Assembly: GCA_037447655.1 (NCBI GenBank)
Contig: JBBHKE010001067.1
Span: forward strand, 1-32,500
Source of the DNA: Zygnema cylindricum
Taxonomy: Eukaryota > Streptophyta > Zygnematophyceae > Zygnematales > Zygnemataceae
DNA: 32,500 bases
Direction of reading: 5' to 3'
Below are positions 9,714 to 21,253 of this stretch, piece after piece. The stretch's first letter is position 1; every line of letters begins with the position of its first letter. The notes under the pieces are model-generated. The model saw only the letters and a program-made list of their open reading frames with translations. It made no database searches and was not told where the DNA came from. A program made the position numbers and the translations under genes.

Positions 9714-10708
9714 TGTTGAAATCACTAGATTTAAAGGGTATTTTCTAGATCTGAATAAATAATGTAAAAGAGCAAACAGCCTGCCTCCACCTTCTCTCTC
9801 AAGCCCCCATACTTTTCGTAGTCACTGAAGGTGAGAGAGGGTGGTGGAGCCATGGCTGTCTTAGCTACTCAAACAGGATAGCAGAGTGACACAAGTCACT
9901 CTTAACAAAAAGGTTGAGTCCGGCAGGACTCGAACCTTCGACCAGCAAATAAAGGCGTAGCCGTCAGCTCTAACCGGTCAGTCGTAGAGGATCGTTAAAG
10001 TATACAGGGTTTCCTATCTATTTGAACAGAGTTTAGGACATTAATCCGATTAACAAAATTACGGACGGAGAATGTAGATACTAGTTGTAACATAGTGCGA
10101 GTAAATGTCTGCACGAATCAAATGTAGCAGACATTTGTTTTCAACGGCTAATATTAAAAGCCAGTTTAGATCCGAGGGCACGCATCATCACCGATATCCT
10201 CGAATGGCCGCTTCGGCAGCTTTCGAGCGTGATATGGCATAGCGCCACGTGGCCGGATAGGATTGGAAAGCGGGAATCTCGGAGAGCAAAACGACAAGTG
10301 TGAAAGAGACAGAAGTCCACTCCATGGCCTTGTCGTACACAGGCCGTACAGAAAGAACATCGGCCATAGTACCTTCTTTACTATAAAATCTTCAAGTTGG
10401 TTCGTACATCAAAAGTTAGGGGTTGTGAGAGGGGCTTAGAACTTAGAAGATTGAGGAGGTAGCCGCCTCTCTCCAAATGAGCTTGTATAAATATTGGCAT
10501 TTTTGCCCTTTGATAACTAATCGCCAGGTTAGGCGATTTCAGTGATCTCTTTTCTTGTGGACTCAATGGAGTCTACACTTCACAGGAGTGCAGTCACATT
10601 GCTTGTTTGCATACTTGAATATCTATGATCCTAACTAAAGAAGGGTTAGTCAAAAACTATCTAGAGGCTTGTTGATTTCTATAGCCCAATCGGGGACACA
10701 AATTTGCA
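9714..10708 (+). repeat. 5' LTR of element B (995 bp)
   Basis: It begins TGTTGAAATCACTAG and ends AATTTGCA, directly before the primer site. It has the shared U3 hairpin (arms 9785-9800 and 9833-9849), an antisense tRNA-like module with an exact B box (GGTTCGAGTCC on the minus strand, 9926-9936), a G-box in GCCACGTGGC (about 10244), GTAC motifs at 10310-10370, a TATAAATA at about 10486, and paired small hairpins at 10559-10593. The start is uncertain by one or two bases. Confidence 0.88.
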
Positions 10709-10724
10709 GGTTATGGGCCCACCC
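10709..10724 (+). other. Primer binding site of B
   Basis: GGTTATGGGCCCACC follows the LTR end at once and is a 15-base exact complement of the initiator tRNA-Met anticodon arm. The ATG inside it (10713) is the first ATG of the gag frame here; B has no LTR start codon. Confidence 0.8.
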
Positions 10725-11810
10725 TCTAGGGTGCCCATCTTCAACGGATCATGTTTCATTTATTGGGAAGCCATGATGGTAGGGGTGTTGTGTGAAAAAC
10801 GATACTGGGGTATCGTCAGTGGACAAGTGAAATGTCCATCACAGCGAATTCCACCAGGGTTTGGTGGAGTGAAGTTTTTTGCATTAGTATCTGCTCCAAC
10901 AGAGGAGGCAGAAAGCGGGGACAACAGTGTGTCCGAAAAAGAGAAAGGGAAGGAGACACCTCTTACTCCTATTGCCACGGCATCCGAAGCGGCAGCCTTG
11001 AAGTCCGAAAAAAACGATATTTAAATGTGGGAATACACAAACATGGCGGCTCGGCACTTTATTGTGAGGCATCTTTCTCAAGCTTTGGCAACCTCCCATC
11101 TCCACATCTTCAAGGCCGACGAGTTGTGGGAGACTTTAGTGGAGATCTATAGAGTCGACACCATCCAGGAGCTCTAGTTGGCCGAGCAACGGTTAGGGGA
11201 GTATACTTATAAAGGGGGGGAAATGCTGGACTATTGTAATGACCTCTGTTGTTTGTATATGGAGATGGAGAGTGCCGGGTGGACCAGTACAATGAAAATG
11301 AAAGTCAACACCCTTATTATGAAGCTGCCTACGGAGTTTGAGAACATAGTGTACAGAGTGCAAGAAATGGATGACAGTTTGTGGAAGTGGAACACAGTGA
11401 TCCGGATGATACTTAGTAGGAGAACACTATCAAGATTCGGAGAGGAGGAAAGAGCATTCAAGCTCTAGCTGCCAGAACGGACCGGTGGGGGAAGGATTCA
11501 AAGAAGTCATACGGCAACTTTAAGGGAGAGAAAGATCAAACTGGGGATCGAGGCCTCCAAAAGGCCTATGTCATTTCTGAAAAAGGCCGGGACACTTCAT
11601 AGCTGATTGTACCAAGGTGTTAGAGTTGAGGCTCCAAGAAACGCGGGAAGGAGGTTTTTGCTGGGGAAAGAAGAAGGCAATTGTGGTCACACAAGTGAAA
11701 GGGGAGACCGAAGAAGATGAGTCCTCAGTGGAGGAGGATAGAGAGCTTCTTCTCGACGAAAATTTGGAGGAGAAGGAGATTCCTCGAAAACAAAAGTGTG
11801 CTCTCGGAGC
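10713..11810 (+). pseudogene. gag: gag of element B (broken)
   Basis: The frame starts with MGPPSRVPIFNGSCFIYWEA at the ATG in the primer site. Stops follow at about 11022 (before MWEYTNMAARHF), about 11175 (before LAEQRLGEYTYKGGEMLDYC) and 11466. The UBN2-type Gag core is recognisable from the spaced pattern YKGGEMLDYCNDL ... MKLPTEFENIVYRVQ. The zinc knuckle near 11570-11605 reads CHF*KRPGHFIADC: its second Cys codon has become TGA. An acidic segment follows up to the protease. Gag would build the particle; this copy cannot. Confidence 0.85.
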
Positions 11811-14800
11811 CATTTGGGAACCTCCACAAGAAGGATGGATCATCGATTCAGGGCATCCATGCATATGTGGCGTGACAAGAACCTCTTGAAGAAGCTAAGA
11901 AAGATCCCCACTGTAGAGATAGAGTATGGGGGTGGGAGAATAGTTACTACAGATCTAGTTGGAACGGTAGATCTAAAAGTTGTTGAAATTAATAGATTTC
12001 TAGAGTATTTTCTAGGTTTAAATATGTTAGTATAAAAGGAAAAGAAAAGGACGGACAGCCTGCCTCCACCTCCTCTCTCTAGCCCCCATACTTGTTGTAG
12101 TCACTGAAGGATAGAGAGGGTGTTTGATCCATGGCTGCCTTAGTTCAACAGGTAGTTATTTTTAGTAGGTTACTTAAAACTTACTTGATGGACCTAGGAT
12201 TTGATCCCGGTACCTGCCGTCCGTCAAGTTGGCCGGTAGCGGTCAGCTTTATCCTATTAGTCTAGGACCAATGCTAAATGCTATAGGGTTTGATAGATAT
12301 TTATATTTTTATGAATGAACTAATTCATTTAACTGAAATTATATACGACATGCATAGATAGAGTTTTTTACGGAGTACGGTACGGTTTTGAAACGGATAC
12401 CGCGCATTTTTCGACAGCGAAACAAATAACGCGCAAGTATTTATAACGGCTGAGATTGCATTATCAGTTAAATCCAACGGCGCACAACATCGCCAAAATC
12501 CCGGAATGGTCACTTTGGCATTTAGTGATGTGGCATGATCGGCGCCATGTGGAGCAATAACATTCGATCGCAGGAATTTCGAGGAACGTATGGACGAGTG
12601 AAAAATGGACACGCGTCCGCTTAATGGCCTTGTCGTACAAAGGTCATACAAAAAGTATATCGGCATTAGTACTTTTATGTACTCTACAGTTTTCAGATTC
12701 GTTCGTACAGTTAGTAGATAGGGGTTGTGAGAGGGAGCTAGGACTTAGAAAAAATCTGGTAGATGGTCTTCTCTCTCTTTGAAAGGTTGTATAAATTGGC
12801 ATTTTTTCCGGCTTATAACTTATCGCGTGGTTATGCGTTTTCAGAGATTCTTTTTCCTACGGACTCAAGGGATTCCAAGCTGCATCAAATTATGTACTTG
12901 TATGCTTGGGTAGTAGTGGTTGTCATTGAAAGTGGGTTAGTTAATAACTATCTAGAGGCTTCCTGTACTCTGTAGTCCAATGGAGGACACAAAGTTTTAA
13001 AAGTCTTAGTAAAAGGTAAGACTTCCATACTCACTTTCTCAGATATACTTTATATTCCTCAGCATAGCAAAAATCTTGTTTCTACTTCTGTATTAGATGA
13101 GAAAGAGTTTGATACCTTCACTAGAAAACGATTTTTTACAGCTAAGTATGGGGATGAAGTCTACTTCACAACCGATAAGGGTAGCCAAAGAATGTTTAGG
13201 CTTAACCTGAGTTATGAAAAGAAGAATGCTTACTATGTTGGTGTCCCAAACTTGATGATTTGGAATAATCGGTAGGGGCATGTGCACTTTGATAGGCTAA
13301 GGGAAATGAAGAAGCTTAGTGTAGTAGAAGGCATTCAGTTTGGGGATAATGAAATGGTGGATGATTGTAGTGGCTGTGCCCAAGGTAAGGCTCACAAACT
13401 TCAATTTCCCAAAACTGCCACATATAAAGCCGAGAAAGTACTAGATCTGGTCCACACAGATATCGAGAGACCGACAAAAGTACCTTCGGTCGGAGGAAAG
13501 AGGTATATGATGACAATCACTCATGATTGGTCTAGATACTCGAGAGTCTACTTTATAAAAACAAAGTCTGAAGCACCAACTTACAATAAAGAATATAAAG
13601 CATGGAGTGAGAAGTTGCACGAAACCCCCATTAAAAGGATAAGAAGTGATAATAGAGGAGAATATACCCCTAACCAGTTCGAGGAATACTTGAGGGATGA
13701 TGGAGTTTAGCATCAAAAAACTGTACCTTACAATCATGAACAGAATGGGGTAGCTGAGAGGTTGAACCAAACTCTAGGAGATAGTGTATGTAGTATGCTG
13801 GCTAACAAAAATGTAGGAAAAAGGTTTTGGGCAGAAGCCATCAATTGTGCTAACTACATCAAAAATAGAGTCCTTACCATAGTTGTGAAAGGAATGACAC
13901 CTTATGAGAGATGGGTTGGGAGGAAACCGGATGTCTTCCACCTGAAAGTATTTGGTAGTCAAGTTTACAATCTTGGTAAGAATAAGAAAAAATGGAAACG
14001 AGATGTAAAAGGAAAACCCGGTTACTTTGTGGGGTATGATAAGGATGTCTAGGGATATAGAGTCTATGATCTCGCAAAGCAAGATATCATTCTAGTAAAA
14101 CATCTAGTTGTCATGGAGGAAGGAAAGTCGTTCGACCCCTTCAAATATCCTAAAAAAGATAAGGATCAACTTTGTATCCGAGAGTGAGGAAGACTCGGAT
14201 CTTCCTAAAAGGGACCCGAGTGAAAAAGTGATTACAGAATCAGAGAAGATCGAAGATAGGGGAGATATTTCGCAATCTCCACATAGCCTTATACACTCTG
14301 AGGAGACAGAGGAGGAGGAGCCACTACAGGCATCGATGGATAGGGGAGCAAAAGAGAAAGTTAGAAGGATTTCGAGACTTTCATCCATTCCAGCTTCGGA
14401 CTTTGAGGGAGGATGAAGAAACAACAAATGACTACAAGAAAAACAAGTTGCTCACAAGGTAACTAAGAAATCTCATCGTGATGAGCCTCAGTTATACATA
14501 GAGGCAATGGACAGTGTGGAGAAAATCAGATGGGTTAAAGCCATAAATGATGAGATGGCCTCTATCATGGAAGCAAATACTTGGGAGCTGGTGGACTGTC
14601 CTCCAGACAGAAAACCGATTGGGTGCAAATGGGTATTTAAACTGAAAATGAACCCAAAAAAAAACTATTGAAAGATATAAGGTTTGGCTGGTAACAAAGG
14701 GGTTCACCCAAAAAGAAGGGATAGATTATGAGGAGACTTTTGCTCCGGTGATTGGTTCCCATCAGTAAGGATTATCCTCAGTCTAACGGCAATAGAAGAC

Positions 14801-15590
14801 ATGGAAATACACCAGATGGACATCAAGACCGCCTTCCTTTATGGTGAACTAGAGGATGAAATCTTCATGCGGCAGCTAGAGGGGTTCATAGAAGAACGAG
14901 AGGAGAGCAAAGTCTGCCGACTCATAAAGTCCTTATATGGACTGAAGCAGGCTCCCCGAGAACGGAACAACAAACTAGATGAGTTTCTCACCGGTCTAGG
15001 ATATATCCGGATCAGCTCTGACCATTCTATTTAAATGTTTGAGGGTGAGAATGGTGTTGTCTTTATTACAATTTATGTGGATGATTTGCTAGTGTTAAGT
15101 AAGTCTATAGAAAAGATCAATAAGTTAAAGAAAGATCTTAGAAGCGTATTTGACATGTAGGATTTAGGGGAAGCAAGGTACATCTTGGGAATTCAAATGG
15201 AAAGAGATAGGGGTAAAAGATCATCAACCTCACTTAGAAAGAAGCTATAGGGAATATGCTTGAGAAATTCCAGATGGAAAAGGCAAACACTTTTACCACT
15301 CCCATGGATCTGAGGAAAGTAAGTGATGGGAGTATAGAAGGAGGAGTGATGATATTATATGATCAGATGAGGTCAAAAGCGAGACAGTTTATAAAGTCTA
15401 TTCCTTACAGACAGGCTGTAGGAAGTTTAATCTACTTTATGAACTGCACTAGATCAGACATAGCAGCAGCAGTTGGAGTCCTTAGTAGGAGTCTTAATGA
15501 CCCGAGGAAGAATGATTGGGAGGCTGCCAAGAGAGTCATGAGGTATCTGGTGGGAACAAGGGATTTATGGTTGCATTTGGGAGGGAAACA
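11811..15590 (+). pseudogene. pol: pol of element B, first part (PR-IN-RT), split by solo LTR F
   Basis: The protease motif IIDSG is at 11835-11852, followed by a deletion that shifts frame. Coding is cut at 11980 by solo LTR F and resumes at 13005 with the segment that A carries at about 18175. Integrase core motifs are HTDIERP, SDNRGEY and EQNGVAERLN, with all three catalytic acids retained, though a stop sits at 13708. RT begins about 14570 (WELVDCPPDRKPIGCKW), with QMDIKTAFLYGE at 14814 and YVDD intact at about 15073-15084. Frameshifts at a run of A (about 14658) and stops at 15031 and 15157 disable it. RNase H is entered near 15560 and cut at 15590 by X. Confidence 0.88.
11976..13004 (+). 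mobile_element. Solo LTR F with 5-bp target duplication
   Basis: The LTR is 11981-12999 (1019 bp). It begins TGTTGAAATT and ends AAGTTTTA, a decayed CA end. The target duplication aaagt is exact at 11976-11980 and 13000-13004, and it joins the two halves of B's pol. Sequence modules match the LTR of B: the hairpin TCTCTCTA/TAGAGAG, the antisense tRNA-like block (12190-12267), GTAC motifs, TATAAATTGG at 12789 and a small GACTC hairpin. It is a relative of the B family. No internal region or second LTR is present, so it arose by LTR-LTR recombination after insertion. Confidence 0.88.
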
Positions 15591-15835
15591 TGTTAGGATT
15601 AATATTGAGAACTCATTTAGCGACGTGACATTCTCGTGGCTAAAGTAGCGACGACCGAGGACGAAGTAGTTTTGTCGCTAGATATTTCAAATGACATAGA
15701 AAATATTTGTTTGTTTTGTTTCACCCGAGTTCTACTCGTACTATTGAAGTGACGTGAAAAATGTTTGGTCGTTTCGGTTCACGTAAGTTCTAGTTGTACC
15801 GTGCGGTTCAAGTCGGTTGGTGGTTGACTTGTCTA

Positions 15836-16894
15836 TGCAGAAATTAATGGTCCATTATTAAGTATTTTCTAGGTCTAAATAGTAAAAAGTCGAGGCAGTC
15901 TACCTCTAACTTCTCTCTCCAACTCTCAAACTTGTCGCAGTCACTGAGAAACTGGGGTGGGAGCTAGAGCCATGGCTACCTAGGCTATGAAGAGGTTTAC
16001 GGGGAATATATATTAGTTAGGGATTTTTAACTAAAAAGAATGTGCCGGCCACAGGATTTGATCCTGATACCTGCCGGCTGGCAAACTGCCGGTAGCCGGT
16101 AGTCTTAGCTGTTACCTCTAGAACTAGTGTTACGTACTATGTAATTCGATAATTAATTAAACATTATGAGTTTGGATAATTCATATAACTGTAACTATTT
16201 ACGGGATACATAGATCCAGTAATATAGCAGTACGGATTACGGTACGGATTACGGTACGGATAAGAAACCAATACCGCGCATTTATTTCTTTAATGAAACG
16301 AATATCGCGCATGTATTTATTACGGCTACGATTAAATGTGAATTTAATCGGACGGCCGGAATTAACGCCGAGATCGCGGAAGAGGATTTTGGCGGTTTGT
16401 GGTCATCGTCACATCAGATGACACGTGGCGGAATTACATTGGATCACGGCATCTCCGAGGATTACAGGAGCGAATCCGGACATACCACGTGTCGACATTT
16501 AGGGCATGTCGTACAGTGTCCGTACAGAAAGTACACCGACAGCTATACTTTTGTGTACAAAACTGTAATCTGATTGGTTCCGTACATTAGTAGATAGAGT
16601 CTGTGAGAGAGATAGGACTTAGAAAAATTAGGAGATTGGACCCTCTCTCCTAGAGAGCTTGTGTACAAAAGGTCAACTTTGACCCTGTATAACTTACTGC
16701 TCAGGGGAGCAAATTCATAGATTCTTTTTGCTATCGACTCAAGAGAGTCTTGTCTTCACAGGGGTGAAGTTGGTCAAACTTTTTGTCTACCAGGGTGGCA
16801 GTTATTTTTGCTGAAACACAAAGGGGTCAGGGTTATCCAAGAGGCTTCTTGGAAGCTGTCCACTCTGAGGACTTATGGAGGTCTCAGAGTTTCA
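15836..16894 (+). repeat. 5' LTR of element A (1059 bp)
   Basis: It starts TGCAGAAATT (decayed in the third base against TGTAG in the other copy) and ends CAGAGTTTCA. It contains the U3 hairpin region (15905-15980, weakened in this copy), the antisense tRNA-like block (16045-16125, GGATTTGATCC at 16054-16064), a G-box TGACACGTGGC at about 16419-16429, the GTAC cluster (16508-16590), TAGATAGAG and TAGGACTTAG near 16590-16621, and paired hairpins at 16736-16769. The gag ATG is at 16875, inside the LTR. Confidence 0.95.
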
Positions 16895-17803
16895 AGTTAT
16901 GGGCCCATCCTCTAGGGTACCAATCTTTAATGGAACTGGCTTCATATACTGGGAAAGTATGATGATAGAAGCTCTATGCGAAAAAAGGTTTTGGGGGATA
17001 ATGAGTGGACGGATGGGATGTCCATCAAGTCTTCGAATTCCTCCAGCGTTTGGAGGAAACAGATTCACCAGAAAAGAGGATCCACCTTCAACGAAGGAAA
17101 TAAAAGAAGGAGAGGTGGTAGACAAAGGAAAGGAGAAGGAGGCGACCACACCAATAACAACTGGTTCGGCATTCATGTCACCTATTCCGAGGAACGAGGA
17201 GAATGAAACTGAAACCTGGGACTTCAACAATATGGCGGCAAAGTACTTCATCCTACGCCATCTCACTCAAGGACTTGCATGTCCTCATTTGCAGGTAGAA
17301 AGGGCATCCGATCTTTGGTTGGCTCCCATAGAGATGAACCGAAGTGGTAGGATTCAACAACAACAGTTGGCTGATCTGAAAGTTAAGGAGTATGTATACA
17401 AAGGGGGGAAGATGTCGGATTTTTGCAATGAGCTTGCTACACTCTTCATGGAGCTAGAGAGTGCGGGAAAAGATTTTAGTGAAAAAGAAAAGGTTAACTG
17501 TTTACTGATGAAGTTACCTAATGAGTTCAAGAACATAGTCAACCGTGTGCAGGACTTCCCGGACTCAAGGTGGATATAGAACTTAGTGGTAGGGATGATT
17601 CTCGTTCGAGAGAATACAATTAAGATTCGAAGGGGAGGAAAGAGTGGCCAAGCCTTGGCAACAACCATTGATTAGAGGAACAAGGATTCCTAAAAACCGG
17701 TCGGAAACTATGGGGGTAGGGAGCAAAAAAAAAACAGGCCGACGAGTTCGAACCAAGGGCTCCCAAAGGTTTATTTCATTTTTGTAAGAAACCGGGGCAT
17801 TAT
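16875..17803 (+). pseudogene. gag: gag of element A (one stop, one frameshift)
   Basis: The frame opens at 16875, 20 nt inside the LTR, as MEVSEFQVMGPSSRVPIFNG, and is open to 17579 (234 residues). Visible blocks are FIYWESMM, an acidic/basic stretch, FNNMAAKYFILRHLTQGLAC, YKGGKMSDFCNELATLFMEL and MKLPNEFKNIVNRVQDF. The stop TAG at 17577-17579 replaces the Trp seen in E (WIWNL). Two more stops lie at about 17674 and 17692. A run of nine or more A at 17726-17736 then shifts frame, and the zinc knuckle follows as FHFCKKPGHYMAEC: its first Cys is Phe. Gag would bind and package the RNA; this copy encodes only the N-terminal core. Confidence 0.88.
16895..16910 (+). other. Primer binding site of A
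   Basis: AGTTATGGGCCCATCC abuts the LTR; 13 of 16 bases, including 12 in a row, are complementary to the initiator tRNA-Met anticodon arm. It is read in the gag frame as Q-V-M-G-P. Confidence 0.72.
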
Positions 17804-20800
17804 ATGGCAGAATGCACTAAGCTAACCGAGCTTTGGTTAAAGGAGGGGCACACCGGTGGTACCCCGAGAGGAAAGAAAAAGGCCTTTGTCACACAGGTAC
17901 TTGAGGCGGAATCCGAGGACGAGGACGATGAGCTCTTTTTGGATGAGGAGTTGGAGGCGAAAAATGAGGTCGAAATTCCACGAAGGCAGAAATGTGCTTA
18001 CCGTGGATTGAAAGGTGAAGCAGGCTGGATTGTAGATTCAGGTGCCTCCATGCACATGTGTAAGGATAGGCACTTGTTCACTAAGACAAGAAATATTCCC
18101 ACCGTAGAGATAGAGTACGGGGATGGGAGGATAGTCACCACTACTTTTGTACGATCGGTAGATTTGAAAGTGTTAGTAGAAGGAAAGACATCCATAGTAA
18201 CATTCTCCGATGTATTGTTTTTTCCGGAGCTGAACAAAAACCTCATCTCTACATCCGTATTAGATGATAAGGGTTTTTTTACTAGCAATAGGGAAGGAGT
18301 CTTTACTGCTAGTTTTGAGGAGGATGTCTATTTCATTGCTGAGAAAGGTAGCCATGGGATGTTTAGGCTGGTTTTAAGTAATGAAAAGAAGAAACTTTAT
18401 TATGCTGGTGTTCATGATATTATGATGTGGCATAAGAGGCTTGGGCATGTGAATCTAGACAAGTTAAGAGAGATGAAAAAGATGGGAGTGGTGGAAGGGA
18501 TTAAGTTTAGTGAGAATGATAATATAAGTGATTGTAGTGGATGTGCTCAAGGTAAAACACAAAGATTACCCTTTCCTAAAATAACCACCTATAAGGGAGA
18601 AAAAATTCTAGATCTAGTACACACAGATATTTGGGGACCAGCTAAAGTGCCCTCACCAGGGGGGAAGAGATTTATGATGACTATCACTGATGATTGGTCT
18701 CGGTATTCCCGAGTGTATTTTTTGAAAAACAAGTCCGAAGCTCAGGATTGTTTTAGACAATATAAAACATGGAGCGAAAAACTTCATAAAACTCCAATCA
18801 AGAGAATAAAGAGTGACAATGGTGGAGAGTATACTTCTAACCAGTTTGAGGATTTTCTGAGGGAAGATGGGGTCCAACACCAAAAGATAGTTCCAAAAAA
18901 CCCGGAACAAAATGGGGTAGCTGAAAGGTTAAATAGAACACTAAGTGATAGTGCTAGAAGTATGTTGTCAGATAAGAAGATAGGAAAAAGGTTTTGGGCA
19001 GAAGCAATGAACTGTGCTAATTACCTCAAAAATAGAGTTCTTACTTCAGCTATAAAAGATCAAACACCTTATGAGAGATGGACAGGCCGAAAACCAGACT
19101 TATCTCACTTAAAGGTTTTCGGCAGTCAAGTATTCAGTCTAGATACAGATCGGTCGAATTGGAAGCTAGATCCTAAAGGAAAACCGCGATACTTATTAGG
19201 ATATGATGAGGATGTTAAAAGATATAGAGTTTATGATCTAAAAAGGGAAGATATAATCTTAGTAAAGCATCTAGTAGTTATGGATGAAGGAAAGTCCGTG
19301 GATCCCTTCAAATATACAAAGTCAGTAAAAATCAGATTTGAGTCAGAAAATTCCGATGGCTTTGAGCTCCCTAACTATCCAGGTTTTAGAGAAGATGACA
19401 TTCTTGCTGATACAAATTAGACCGAAAAGGACTCGGTTGTGGAAACTCCAGTGACAACTCTACCCGAAGCAGAAGACGTGGTGGAAATTGATTCGGAATC
19501 AAGGGATAGGGGAGAAGCCAAGTTTGTTCGAAGGAATCCACGAGAACCATCTATTTTGGCCTCAGATTTTGAGGGGGGAAGGAGAAGTAGCAAAAGACTA
19601 GAAGAAAAACAGGTTAATAACAAGGTAACTAAACTATCTCATCAAGATGAACCTCAAACTTATAGAGAGGCGATGACTTGTCCAGAAAGAAATCGGTGGA
19701 AGACAGCCATCTATGAGGAGATGGCCTCAATTATGGCAGCCGATACTTGGGAGCTGGTGGATTGTCCACCTAACCGAAAACCAATCGGCTGTAAGTGGGT
19801 TTTCAAATTAAAACTGAACCCAGATAACACAATCGAGCGCTATAAGGCCCGACTAGTGGCAAAGGGATTAACACAAAAGGAGGGAATTGACTGCGAGGAA
19901 ACCTTTGCCCCGGTGGTGAGATTTCCCTCCGTCCGCATATTTCTCAGTTTAGCAGCGGCGAAAGACATGGAAGTGCACCAGATGGACATCAAGACAACCT
20001 TTTTGCATGGAGAATTAGAAGAGGAGATCTTCATGGGACAACCCGAAGGTTTTGTGGAGGAAAGGGAGGAGAGTAAGGTATGCCAGCTGATTAAATCTCT
20101 TTATGGTTTGAAACAGGCGCCTCAACAGTGGAATAAGAAGCTTGATGAGTTTCTTACCGGTCTGGGATATATCCGGATTAGCTCAGATCACTCAATCTAT
20201 GTTTTCGAAGATAAGGAAGGTTTTATATTTATTGCAATTTATGTTGATGATTTGCTTGTTTTAAGTAAATCAATGAAAAAAATTAATAAACTGAAAACCG
20301 ATCTTAAGGGGAGATTTGAAATGAAGGATATGGGGGAAGCAAAATATATTTTGGGAATTCAAGTAGAGAGAGACCGAAAAAGAAAAATTATAAGATTGAC
20401 TCAAAATGAAGCAATAGGGAACATGCTTGAAAAATTTCAAATGGATAAAGCTAATAGTTGTACAACTCCAATGGAGTTGAAGAAAGGAAGTGAGGGGAGT
20501 GAGGAAGAAGGAGTCGTAGTCTTAGAAGAGGAATTATCTCTTGAAGAACAAAAGTTCATGCAGACGATTCGTTACACGCAAATAGTGGGAAGTCTAATTT
20601 ATTTTATGAATTGTACCCAGCCGGTTTTAGCTGCAGCTGTAGGAGTGTTGAGTAGAAGTCTAAATGCTCCCACTAAGAGGGATTGGGAGGCAGCTAAGAG
20701 GACCCTTAGATATTTGATAGGGACTAGGGATCTATGGTTGCATTTGGGTGGGGAGAATACTGACATCACTACTTGGAGTGATGCCAGTTATGGTGATGCT

Positions 20801-21253
20801 CCGATGGGGAGATGTACTTCTGGATATGTATTATATGTGGGTGATGGGGCTTGCTGTTGGAGTAGCAAACAGCAAAAAGTTATTGCTGAGTCCACCATGG
20901 AGGCTGAGTATATGGCCTCTTGCTCTGCTGTAAAAGAATTGATGTGGGTCAAGTCTTTGCTGGGTGAGCTTGGTCACCTTAAGAGTGGTGTGCAGAAAAC
21001 ATTTTGTGATAATCAGGCAGCAATCGCTATTTCTGCCAATCCTAAACATCATTTTAAAGCCAAACACATGGACATCAGACTCAACTTTGTTAAAGAGAAA
21101 GTAGAAAACAAAATAATCAGTTTAGAGTACCGACCACATAGTGAGATGGTAGCAGATATGATGACCAAACCTGTGCCTTCCCCTAAGCTAATTTTTTGGA
21201 GGGAGGAGTGTGGTCTGAAATTAAAGATTGACCAGAAAATAAAGGGAGTGTAG
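17804..21253 (+). CDS. pol: pol polyprotein of element A (PR-IN-RT-RNase H), one in-frame stop
   Basis: Two open blocks in one frame, 17804-19420 (538 aa) and 19439-21253 (604 aa), are separated by a TAG at 19418 where E has CAG. Block 1 starts inside the zinc knuckle, so its Met is not a true start. It has protease DSGAS at residue 78 (18035), the integrase zinc domain (HKRLGHVN ... CSGC), and the core with HTDIWGP, SDNGGEY and EQNGVAERLN: D, D and E all present. Block 2 has RT with QMDIKTTFLHGE, LYGLKQAP and YVDD (20240-20251), then RNase H with TTWSDAS, EAEYMA and FCDNQAA, and ends VADMMTKPVPSPK. It would mature Gag-Pol, reverse transcribe and integrate. The final stop, TAG at 21251-21253, lies in the 3' LTR. 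With the gag damage the copy is probably not autonomous now. Confidence 0.92.
21236..21248 (+). other. Polypurine tract of element A
   Basis: AAAATAAAGGGAG lies immediately before the 3' LTR, as expected for plus-strand priming. It is coding (K-I-K-G). B has AAAATAAAGGGAG and D has AAAATAAGGGGAG at the same place. Confidence 0.88.

Noticed and set aside
9926-9975. Possible functional tRNA gene on the minus strand (B LTR)
   Set aside because: Exact B box and an A-box-like stretch, but no acceptor stem or anticodon arm could be paired and the block is repeated in every LTR, so it is called a tRNA-like module only.
11796-12035. Open frame crossing from B pol into solo LTR F
   Set aside because: The last part is LTR sequence read by chance; the junction is defined by the aaagt target duplication.
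16875-16910. Standard plant copia primer site (TGGTATCAGAGC)
   Set aside because: Looked for beside all five LTR ends and not found; the anticodon-arm complement occupies the place instead.
17804-21253. Element A as a fully active retrotransposon
   Set aside because: gag has stops at 17577, about 17674 and about 17692, a frameshift in a run of A, and a Cys-to-Phe change in the zinc knuckle; pol has a TAG at 19418.
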